64,000 nt of DNA from Tolypothrix sp. PCC 7712 (GTDB taxonomy: Bacteria > Cyanobacteriota > Cyanobacteriia > Cyanobacteriales > Nostocaceae): assembly GCF_025860405.1 (NCBI RefSeq), contig NZ_CP063785.1:186001-250000 (forward strand). Reading direction: 5' to 3'. The position numbers and the translations under genes were made by a program. Position 1 is the stretch's first letter. Each line of letters starts with the position of its first letter. Below the pieces are notes generated by a model, which saw only the letters and a program-made list of their open reading frames with translations, was not told the origin of the DNA and did not search any database. Positions 33,520 to 41,825 of this stretch are shown in pieces.

Positions 33520-36500
33520 GGCAGTTAGATGAAGGTAATCCAGAACTATAGGGACTAGCAGATGGTGCTTGACTGGCGAGAACTAATACTCCTTGGCTAT
33601 TGACATACCAACCGCGTGCTGGCTCTGGCAGTTGTGCAGTACGATTAACTTCTGTAGCAGCGCTAGGAACAGCAGGTTCAAAACTGACTAAAGCTCCACT
33701 ACTGAGGGCTTCACTGGGACGGGGTGGTAATCCCCCACGTCCAGTAATCGTAAATTCACTCCGCGCTTGTCTGGCTGTGGCTCGACAAGCTTGTGCTACC
33801 ACCTGTTCTGGTTGCGCTACTTCTTGGGGAATATCCACAATTTCAAAGTTACTTTCTGCTTCTGGTGTAATAATTGTGATTTCACCAGCTACCCCCAGTG
33901 CAGAACTGGCACTAATCTGGCATTCTGGACAGGCAAATAACCCTCTGGTGTTGATGCTAATGTTTCCCCCCCTACCCTGAAAAGCATCGGCGGTAATTTT
34001 ACTACCTTCTAGTAGCGCCACGAAGTTAGCCGGACTAAAACCAGTAATGGTAATGTTACCCCCATTACCACTGCCACCTGCGGTAGCAGATATCTGGCTG
34101 TTATGGCGCATCAGCAAAGTTCTCGTTTGCAGGTTGATGTTGCCACCTTCACCAGATGTAGTGGTTGCAGAGATGGTGCCTTGATTATCTAAAAAGATGG
34201 AGTTAGCGACAACTTGCATATTACCTGCATTGCCAGGGCCTAAACTTTGTACGTCAATTTTGGCACCATCTCTCACAATCAGTTTTCCGGTAGATATGCT
34301 GACATCACCAGACGCACCTGTCGCTGGTAGTTCGGGTAAGTTAGCACGTCCCGCCGCCGCTGAGATACCACCCAGCACTAAATCGCCAACTTTGGTGCCG
34401 CTAAGTTCAATTGACTCTGAGGCGTTGACAGTTAATGTTCCCCCTTTCCCTGCACCCAAGGTAGCAGTTGATGCATCTGCCCCATCACGCAGAATCAGTT
34501 TCTTAGTAGAAATCGTTAAGTCGCCGGAGCGAGATGCGCTAAACCCTGTAGTACCCAAACCGCTAGGAAATCTCGCATCAGGTAAAATACCAGCAATTTC
34601 TACAGACTCAGTGGCATTAACTATGACATTCCCCCCAGTACCACCAAAGGGAATCACACCAAATGGCAGGGAACTGCCTGTATTACTACCAATTACTCCA
34701 TCTTCTACAAATAGTTTGCCTGTATCAATTCGCAAATCGCCGCCCTGTCCTGTACCAAAGGTAGTGTTAGTGTAGATCCCTGTTAACAATGCCGCACCGG
34801 GTGGCGTTCTCTCTATTTGCACAGAATCACTGGCTTTGATCAATACATCCCCACCTGCACCATTGCCTAAGGTGGGACTAACAATTGTACCGCCATCTTG
34901 CAATCTTAACTGCTTGGTATCAATGATAATGTCACTAGCTGTACCAGTACTGCCACGGACATTTCCGGTTTGAATAGCAGAACCATTCACATCTACAACA
35001 TCGCTGGCGCGGATATTGACGGTTCCTCCTATTCCTGAGGTGAATGTGGGACTAAAGATAATCCCGCCATTCTGCATCTTGAGGGAGCGAGTCTCTAGAT
35101 TGAGGTTACCAGAAGTACCTGCACCCACAGAGCCAATAAATATGCCAGTGCCTCTATCGGTGGGTTTCAGCGTTCCTAATAAAGCTCCCACCTGAAAAGT
35201 ACCTTGGAACTCAGCAAATCCAGTACCTACTATGTCGATAGAGTCAGCAGCGCGGATATTGAGGTCTCCACCTTTACCTTCACCATAGGTAAGTGCAGAG
35301 AAAAACGAGCGATCGCTCATTTTTAATTTACCTGTATCAATCGTTAAGTTACCGGCTGCTCCTGCACCTAAATTGTCACTAGATATCTGGCTGCTACCAG
35401 ACATCTCTAAGGTATCTTTGACTTTTAAATCAATGGTGCCACCTTTACCCCCAGTAGTTACTGCGGTAATGCCACCTTGATTATTCAGCGAAATTGAGTC
35501 AGCATTGACTCGCAGCGTCCCTGCATCCCCTGAACCATCATTCCTCACAGTCGCTTGTGCCCCATCTGTAACTGTGAATCTTCCTGTGTTAATTGTTACG
35601 TCTCCCGATGCCCCACTGGGTACAGGCGGCACCCTTAATAACTGTTGCAAAGTGGGATCGACAATATTTGCAGAGGAGATAATCAAACTAGGATTGACAG
35701 AGCCGGAGACTTTACCACTCAAATCTACTGACTCTTTCGCATTAATGGTAATGCTGCCAGCTGGGCCACTTGCTAAGGTCGAAGCATCAATTCTGCCGCC
35801 ATCTTTGATGACTACACGCTCGGTATTAATTGCCACACTACCTGCCTTGCCTGGGCCAGCAGTGCCAGCAGAAATGGCGCTGGGTGTAAAAACACCTGGT
35901 GCAACACCAATTAACTCCACTAATTTATCAGCATTTATATTGACATTCCCACCAGAACCAGTACCACCAACTGTTACTGATGTAATCGTCCCTCCAGATA
36001 AGGCACTCAATTGTGTGGTTGAGATTGTGAGTCTGCCAGCATCACCAGCACCAAAAGTTGCCGCAGTAATATTAGTAAACCGACTAAGGTTAAAAGGTGA
36101 AAAGCCAATTACCTGCACAGATTGATCGGCATTGATATTAATATTGCCACCGGGAGCTGCCGTGTAGGTAACCGCAGAAATAGCAGCACCATCTTGAATG
36201 ACTAGGCGCGGAGTGAAAACATTAATATCTCCGCTTTTACCAGCGCCCAGAGTTTCGGTAAATAAGTTGCTAGAGATTTGCCCATTGGTGGTAGTACCCA
36301 CTAATGTTAAGGAATCAGTAGCTTTCACATTGATGCTACCAGCTGATTGCGTTCCTTGGGTTTGAATTAATACTACCGAACCGTCGCGAATACCAATGTT
36401 GCGTCCCTGCAACTGAATTGAGCCGCTACCAGGGCCGCTAGTATCAGCTAATGCTTTTTGAGATAAAGAAATATCCCCAAAATTGCTCACACCTTGATAA

Positions 36501-37273
36501 CCTAAATTCCAGCCTTGAGCATTAGGATTGAGGCTGACTAGACCACCTGCGACGCTACCTAAATCAATGCGTCCGCCTTCAGCTGTCAGTGTACCACCCT
36601 CGGAAATAATTCCTCCGCCTACCAAAGCTAATGTATTACCAGGTTTCACTTTTAAGCCATTAGTAGCGCCCCTAGTGAAGGGCGAGAAAATGGGACTTTG
36701 CAGTGAGATATTATGTCCCTGTCCTTGCAGTCTAATAGCTGCCGGATTTTGCCCAAATTGCAAACCCACTGGCACGCTAATTGTTAGTAACGGGGGAGTG
36801 GCAATATTTTTAGCACCAAATTCTGCACCATCAGCAAATTTGACACTCTCCGCCGTACTTGCCAAAAATGAACCCCCAATATTCAGTTGGGCATTGGCAC
36901 CAAAATTAATCCCACTGGGGTTAATCAGGATAAAATTTGCACCATAATTTTCTCTGATTAAACCATCAATATTAGAAATTGAACCACCTGTGACGCGGTT
37001 GATGATGTTAGTAATGTTATTTAAATTTGTGTTGTTATTGAAAAAAGCCTCGCCGCCAGTGGGTACAGAAAATTCCCGAAAGCTATGGAAAAGGTTGCTA
37101 CCTACTTGCGAACCACCAGTAATTTCATAGATGTTACTAGCAGAACCAGAAATATTCACCTGAGTACCAACGCTGCTATCTGCAGAAATTTGTGCAGAGG
37201 CATAGTCAGCAGCAAATACGCAGCACAGGTAAACACTACAGGTAATCAAAATTTGGCGAGGAACTTGTTTCAT
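33509..37273 (-). CDS. TpsA exoprotein with filamentous-haemagglutinin N-terminal domain
   Basis: The 1254-residue protein has a signal peptide ending near ADYASA. The TPS domain follows (about 28-270), containing FNNNTNLNNITNIINRVTGG and the INPSGINFG motif recognised by TpsB. The central part is a parallel beta-helix of imperfect repeats rich in GSGNGGN, SIDLSG and GKLIVRDGA, coding for fibre stacking. A cysteine pair (FACPECQ) and a variable tail occur near the C-terminus. It is secreted to the cell surface or medium through the TpsB encoded next. Such fibres act in adhesion or contact-dependent interactions; no toxin domain is seen at the C-terminus. Confidence 0.93.
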   Translation of the reverse strand: MKQVPRQILITCSVYLCCVFAADYASAQISADSSVGTQVNISGSASNIYEITGGSQVGSNLFHSFREFSVPTGGEAFFNNNTNLNNITNIINRVTGGSISNIDGLIRENYGANFILINPSGINFGANAQLNIGGSFLASTAESVKFADGAEFGAKNIATPPLLTISVPVGLQFGQNPAAIRLQGQGHNISLQSPIFSPFTRGATNGLKVKPGNTLALVGGGIISEGGTLTAEGGRIDLGSVAGGLVSLNPNAQGWNLGYQGVSNFGDISLSQKALADTSGPGSGSIQLQGRNIGIRDGSVVLIQTQGTQSAGSINVKATDSLTLVGTTTNGQISSNLFTETLGAGKSGDINVFTPRLVIQDGAAISAVTYTAAPGGNININADQSVQVIGFSPFNLSRFTNITAATFGAGDAGRLTISTTQLSALSGGTITSVTVGGTGSGGNVNINADKLVELIGVAPGVFTPSAISAGTAGPGKAGSVAINTERVVIKDGGRIDASTLASGPAGSITINAKESVDLSGKVSGSVNPSLIISSANIVDPTLQQLLRVPPVPSGASGDVTINTGRFTVTDGAQATVRNDGSGDAGTLRVNADSISLNNQGGITAVTTGGKGGTIDLKVKDTLEMSGSSQISSDNLGAGAAGNLTIDTGKLKMSDRSFFSALTYGEGKGGDLNIRAADSIDIVGTGFAEFQGTFQVGALLGTLKPTDRGTGIFIGSVGAGTSGNLNLETRSLKMQNGGIIFSPTFTSGIGGTVNIRASDVVDVNGSAIQTGNVRGSTGTASDIIIDTKQLRLQDGGTIVSPTLGNGAGGDVLIKASDSVQIERTPPGAALLTGIYTNTTFGTGQGGDLRIDTGKLFVEDGVIGSNTGSSLPFGVIPFGGTGGNVIVNATESVEIAGILPDARFPSGLGTTGFSASRSGDLTISTKKLILRDGADASTATLGAGKGGTLTVNASESIELSGTKVGDLVLGGISAAAGRANLPELPATGASGDVSISTGKLIVRDGAKIDVQSLGPGNAGNMQVVANSIFLDNQGTISATTTSGEGGNINLQTRTLLMRHNSQISATAGGSGNGGNITITGFSPANFVALLEGSKITADAFQGRGGNISINTRGLFACPECQISASSALGVAGEITIITPEAESNFEIVDIPQEVAQPEQVVAQACRATARQARSEFTITGRGGLPPRPSEALSSGALVSFEPAVPSAATEVNRTAQLPEPARGWYVNSQGVLVLASQAPSASPYSSGLPSSNCHAN

Positions 37274-37329
37274 TTTCTACAGAGGAGAATAAACCCCACG
37301 TAAACTTTACTTAAAATTTACTTAAAGCT

Positions 37330-37366
37330 TTTTTTAGGTTGAATTTCAGTAAATTCAACTAAAAAA
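37330..37366. promoter_or_regulatory. Palindrome between divergent TpsA and COP23-family genes
   Basis: GTTGAATTT-CAGT-AAATTCAAC forms a perfect 9-bp stem, flanked by a T run on the left and an A run on the right that extend the pairing. It lies 57 bp from the TpsA start and 61 bp from the COP23-family start. It may be an operator for both genes or a bidirectional terminator. Confidence 0.5.
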
Positions 37367-37426
37367 ATAATAATATTGAGTCTATATGCAACTGTAATTT
37401 TCGGTCAAGAAAGGAAGTCAGTAAAA

Positions 37427-37951
37427 ATGAGCAAAAACCACTCTTGGTTGACAATGGGAACAGTTCCGCTTTGGGCTTTAGGAGCAGTAGCGGCCTTCTC
37501 TGTACCCAGTACAGCCACCAGCACAGTAGAAGTTAGCTGTCGGAATGATGGTAGTACTCCTACGGTAGTTGTTACTTTACTTCAAGAAAACACTACTAAA
37601 GAACACACTCTTTTTAAATTTCTGCCCCAATATTTCTCTGACGAAGATGCTCTAAAAACCTGTCAGAACGCAGCTACAAATTTACAGGCTGTTTATGACA
37701 AAGGCACTTCTCAATATTTGACAACTGACAAGCTCAATGGTCAATCTACCGTGTGTGCCGTAGCCCGTAGAGGTGTTGGTTGCGATCACTATAGTGCCCA
37801 GCTTTTATTTACTTTCCAACCTACAGATAACCCCTCTCAAGCTCTGTACGCCATTTTAGGTAATGATTTCAAGCAAGTACAAGCTCCTGATGTGCGGACT
37901 ATTAGCCGTATATATACGGATACCAAACCTTCTTGGTGGCCATTTAAATAA
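37427..37951 (+). CDS. COP23-domain protein (circadian oscillating protein family)
   Basis: The 174-residue exported protein has a signal-like start (WLTMGTVPLWALGAVAAFSVPSTA). The COP23-type domain has its conserved cysteines: VSCRNDG, ALKTCQNAA, STVCAV and GCDHYSAQLLFTFQP. COP23 was described as a membrane protein with a circadian rhythm in a unicellular cyanobacterium (family knowledge); its biochemical role is unknown. I use the ATG at 37427 because AAGGAAG lies about 10 bases before it; a TTG 17 codons earlier is open but lacks support. The gene is divergent from the TpsA operon. Confidence 0.82.
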   Translation: MSKNHSWLTMGTVPLWALGAVAAFSVPSTATSTVEVSCRNDGSTPTVVVTLLQENTTKEHTLFKFLPQYFSDEDALKTCQNAATNLQAVYDKGTSQYLTTDKLNGQSTVCAVARRGVGCDHYSAQLLFTFQPTDNPSQALYAILGNDFKQVQAPDVRTISRIYTDTKPSWWPFK

Positions 37952-38029
37952 TTTCCCTGTGGCTTGGATAATTTGCAGTCAAAAATAATACTAGTCTTTG
38001 TTTTTACAGGTTCGCACAACTATCACTAC

Positions 38030-38158
38030 AGGGAACTTCCAAATAAAAAATAATCAATTGCTGCCTTGAGCAGGGGGAACAGAGGATGCAGAGGAGGAAG
38101 AAGACTATATTATGGCTTTCGCTCTGAACACTGGATAATTTAATTTCTGGAAGCCCCT
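38030..38158 (+). mobile_element. MITE-like element R4, copy 2
   Basis: It begins AGGGAACTTCCAAATAAA and ends TTTAATTTCTGGAAGCCCCTT. It shares GCAGAGGA, TGGCTTTCGCT and GATAATTTAATTTCTGG blocks with 7863-7998. It lies downstream of the COP23-family gene. Confidence 0.72.
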
Positions 38159-38260
38159 TGGGAGAAGATTCAAACTCCTTCCAATTGTAAGTGCTGTAGG
38201 TGTAAACCCTTGTTCTCTTCTGCCTCCTGCCTCCTGCCTTCAGCTTGTCAAACCACCAAG

Positions 38261-41233
38261 CTATCGGCAATTTCTCTTGCCTTGCTCTGCGGCTTCGTAA
38301 TTTGGTTGCAGCTTTAAAGCTTGATCAAAAGCCGCGATCGCTTTTGTTGGTTGGTTAAATTCACAAAGGCTCAAGCCTAAGTAATACCAAGTTTCGGCTT
38401 TTTGGGAATTGCTCAGTTGCGGACGCTCTAGCATTAAATAAAATTGCCCGATCGCTTGATCGTCCCGTTTTAATCCTTGTAGCGCGATGCCTTTACCCCG
38501 CAAAGCTGTAAAGTATTGGGAATTATACTTTAATGCTTGGTCGTAAGCATTCAACGCTGCTTGGTGGTCTTGTTTTTGAGAAAAAGCCTTGCCTTGATAA
38601 CTAAAGGCTACTGATAACTCTTTAGCATGGGATTCTTGTCCTTCGGCTTCTTGCAGCTTTTTCAACATCTCAATTGCTTGGCTAATGGCGGTAATTGCTG
38701 CGTCTGGCTGCTTGAGTGCGAGGAGTGAGTCAGTTTTATTTACCCAGAAAACCGGATCTCTGGGGTTAAGGGCAATAGCTTTATCAAAAGCTGCGATCGC
38801 TTGTTCGTATTGCTTGAGATTATATAGGGCTTCGCCACGGCAATTCCAAGCATAAACAGCGCTTGGTTGAATAATCGTAGCTGTGGTGCAGGATTCTAGC
38901 ATTTGCTTGTAATCTTTCATCCCTGCTAAGGCATAGCCCCGATTAGTCCAAGATTGATAGTAGTTACTATCGATTTTTAACAGCTTGTTGTATTTGGCGA
39001 TCGCTTCTTGATATTCTCCTTGATGCAATAAATCATTACCGCGTTTAAAAATCGTTTCTACTTCTAGCCACTTAAACACATTTAACCCAAACAACATCAA
39101 GCCGGAACCACATACCATCAAGGCAGCTATTCCTAGTAAAGCCCATAATTTTTTCTCTCCCCGATTCTCAGAAGCAATGGTAGTTTTAGCAGCACTAAAA
39201 GCCGTAACTGAGGCGGTAGAGTTGGATGTGGAATTGGATAGAGCTGTTTTTGCCATTGCGGGATGGAGAATGTTCTCTAATTCCCTTTCTATCCACTGGC
39301 GGTCAAATACTAATTGATAAATTCGATTCGCCACTCTTAACTTATCTTGCTGTTGCACTATTAACCCCAAATTCAGGAGTTCGGCTTCTTCTGGACTGCT
39401 ATTAGCCAGGATTTCTCCCTGTTGCCAAATTTGTTGGTATAGCTCCAATAAAGATAAGGGATCGAATTCCTGATTAGCAATAATGCTGTCACGAATTGTT
39501 TGTAAATGCTCAGATGCTATCTGATTTTCCCAATTATTAATCAAGTGGGTTTGGACTAACTGCTGCACCTTGGTAGCTTCTGCACCAGCCGGAATAAAAG
39601 TTTCGGTTTCTGACAGTAATCGGCACAGTTTTTCAGTCAGAATTTGTTGAGCATCTGTCCAGTACAGGACTTCTGAAAGCAAATCTGTTGGCGAACTGGC
39701 TTTAGCATCTAAATTAAATAATTTAATGGTATTGAGGCTAAACAGTCTTAACTTAGCTGATTCTTTTTTAATCCAATAGGCATCAAACACGGATTTGTAA
39801 ATGCGGTTAGCAACTTTCAGCTTGCTATGTTGTTTCGCGATCAATCCCAAATTTAACAGTTCTGTTTGTTCTGGACTGTCTATGGTGGCTACCTCGCCCT
39901 GCTGCCAAATTTGTAAGTAAAATTCCAGCAGTGCTAAGGGGCTGCATTGCTGATTTTTGATGATGCTGTCACGAATTTTCTGTAAATGTTCCGCAGCTAT
40001 TTTTGTTTCCCAATTATTAATTAAGCGGCTTTGTACTAGCTGTTGCACTTGTTCGGCTTCTGCACCTTGGGCAATAAATTCCTGGGAATCAGACAGCAAT
40101 TGACAAACTTTTTGTGTGAGTAATGGCTGACCCTCTGTCCAAGATAAGACTTCTCCTAAAACAATATCAGGACAGCTAGCTCTTTCTGCTAATTTAAATA
40201 ATTTGATCGTGCTGCGGCTAAACAGTTTTAATTTAGCTAATTCTTGCTGAATCCAGTTATCATCAAAAACCAACTGGTAAATGCGATTAGCAACTCTGAG
40301 TTTGTGATTTTGCTTAACTACTAATCGCAACTGCAAAAGCTCAGTTTGTTCTGGAGTGTTATTCGCCTCAACTTCACCCTGCTGCCAGATTTGTTGGTAC
40401 AGTTGCAACAGCAATGAAGGTTTGCATTGCTGATTTTTGAGAATGCTGTTGCGAATTGTCTGTAAATGTTCAGCTGCTACTTGCGTTTCCCAGTTGTTAA
40501 TCAAGCGGGTTTCTACTAGCTGTTGTACTTTTGCCGCTTCTTTTCCTGTTGCAATAAAATCGTCGGACTCGGCAATTAATCGACACAGCTTTTGGGTAAG
40601 AATGGGCTGGCCATTAGTCCAATAAAGCACTTCTGTCAGCACTGCTTCTGGAGAAGCAGCTTTTTCTTCTAATTTGAATAATTTAATTGTGCTGCGATTA
40701 AACAGTCTTAATCTTGTGAATTCCGATTCTGCCGAATGCGGATCTAAACCTGATTGAGAAACGTAATTCGAGGTGTTCAGGTTATTTTGTGCCTCCCCTC
40801 CTGGCAAATGCGATCGCTCTATTTGCTCTGGAGAGCTATTTGTGGATTCTTCTCCCTGTTGTTGTGCTTCCAAAACCAGATGCTCCAGAAAAAATTTGAT
40901 TGTATTTGGTTTCAGCCAACCCTTAAATATAGCTAATTCGCCAAAGCGCAATCCTTTATGTGGTTGTTCTGCAAGGATAGTGACGATTTGCTGCTCATTT
41001 AACAACCCAGCGTCTTTTAAGTACACTCCCAACGGCTGTTTTGCTTGCTGTTGCAATACAGCAGGCCATTGCTCAGAGAAAAAATCAGCTGTTTCTTGTT
41101 TGAGCCATCCATGTGAGACGAGAATATCACCGATCCTCACGCCAGCATACTGCGTCTGCTCTTGAAGAGCGATCTCTATCTGTGCCGATGAGATGAGGTC
41201 AGCCTGTTGTAGAACTTTACCAAGGGGCTTCAT
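38261..41233 (-). CDS. Modular membrane TPR protein with triplicated winged-helix-like segment
   Basis: This 990-residue protein has four parts. Residues 1-115 hold two copies of a LG-x-L-x-x-A-x-L-x-x-x-Q-I pattern, like N-domains of type II/IV secretion ATPases. About 175-640 holds three copies of a 155-residue block (STIKLFKL ... VLYWTNGQPILTQKLC ... LRVANRIYQLVFD) that resembles the C-terminal helical part of cyanobacterial AAA/STAND proteins, here without any ATPase domain. A transmembrane helix lies at about 696-717. TPR repeats (ALYNLKQYEQAIAAFDKAIALNP) run to the end. I recognise no named family. It may be an adaptor for STAND or CHAT proteins, which is inference. Confidence 0.75.
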   Translation of the reverse strand: MKPLGKVLQQADLISSAQIEIALQEQTQYAGVRIGDILVSHGWLKQETADFFSEQWPAVLQQQAKQPLGVYLKDAGLLNEQQIVTILAEQPHKGLRFGELAIFKGWLKPNTIKFFLEHLVLEAQQQGEESTNSSPEQIERSHLPGGEAQNNLNTSNYVSQSGLDPHSAESEFTRLRLFNRSTIKLFKLEEKAASPEAVLTEVLYWTNGQPILTQKLCRLIAESDDFIATGKEAAKVQQLVETRLINNWETQVAAEHLQTIRNSILKNQQCKPSLLLQLYQQIWQQGEVEANNTPEQTELLQLRLVVKQNHKLRVANRIYQLVFDDNWIQQELAKLKLFSRSTIKLFKLAERASCPDIVLGEVLSWTEGQPLLTQKVCQLLSDSQEFIAQGAEAEQVQQLVQSRLINNWETKIAAEHLQKIRDSIIKNQQCSPLALLEFYLQIWQQGEVATIDSPEQTELLNLGLIAKQHSKLKVANRIYKSVFDAYWIKKESAKLRLFSLNTIKLFNLDAKASSPTDLLSEVLYWTDAQQILTEKLCRLLSETETFIPAGAEATKVQQLVQTHLINNWENQIASEHLQTIRDSIIANQEFDPLSLLELYQQIWQQGEILANSSPEEAELLNLGLIVQQQDKLRVANRIYQLVFDRQWIERELENILHPAMAKTALSNSTSNSTASVTAFSAAKTTIASENRGEKKLWALLGIAALMVCGSGLMLFGLNVFKWLEVETIFKRGNDLLHQGEYQEAIAKYNKLLKIDSNYYQSWTNRGYALAGMKDYKQMLESCTTATIIQPSAVYAWNCRGEALYNLKQYEQAIAAFDKAIALNPRDPVFWVNKTDSLLALKQPDAAITAISQAIEMLKKLQEAEGQESHAKELSVAFSYQGKAFSQKQDHQAALNAYDQALKYNSQYFTALRGKGIALQGLKRDDQAIGQFYLMLERPQLSNSQKAETWYYLGLSLCEFNQPTKAIAAFDQALKLQPNYEAAEQGKRNCR

Positions 41234-41765
41234 AAAAAAGAGCGGATATTTAAGCTAAGTCATGAAAATAGGGAAATAGAATAACTTTTTATTTGATTAC
41301 TTGATATTGTAGGGACATTTTACCATTCGAGTAGCAATTATGACTATATATCAATGATTAGCTAATACCAATTCTTTATAATCCGCTACTGTCTGTGCAC
41401 GGTAATTTCATGAGGATAGTACTGCTATCTCAGTGTTGCTTGCGTGATGTAGGGAAATGTTTGCATTGGGTAGTACTGCTTCATAAAAATTTTAATTGGT
41501 GCAGGAGGCAGGACAAGACAGTTCGGTTAAGGGGGAAAGGGAAACGGGAAAAAGGATTGAATTCACCCTTACCCTTTTCCCAAATCACGAGGGAGATGCA
41601 AAATACTGATCCGAACCGTATTGGGAGGTAGGGGGCAGGAGGTAATTCCTATATAGATTCAGAGGATTTGATGAGGATAGTTTTTTTGCGGTGGGTGCGT
41701 CTTGAAAAGAATTTTTCTCCTCTTTTTCCTGAATAGGCATGGAATATTTTTTATACCAAAATAGT
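41234..41765. other. Intergenic region, no convincing gene
   Basis: It contains a possibly decayed R3-like patch around 41521-41585 (TTCGGTTAAGGG ... CACCCTTACCC) and otherwise unstructured DNA. Confidence 0.4.
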
Positions 41766-41795
41766 AAAAGGTCATCTCTTAACTAGGGATGACCT
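41766..41795 (-). terminator. Terminator of the chemoreceptor gene
   Basis: AGGTCATC and GATGACCT form an 8-bp stem. On the minus strand it is followed by TTTTACTATTTT. It lies 30 bp after the chemoreceptor stop codon. Confidence 0.75.
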
Positions 41796-41825
41796 GTTGA
41801 CAAGCCAAAATCAGGGTGAAGTAGA

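Noticed and set aside
33509..37273. Contact-dependent inhibition toxin (CdiA-like)
   Set aside because: No toxin domain or immunity gene is seen at the C-terminal end; the protein ends in a variable non-catalytic tail.
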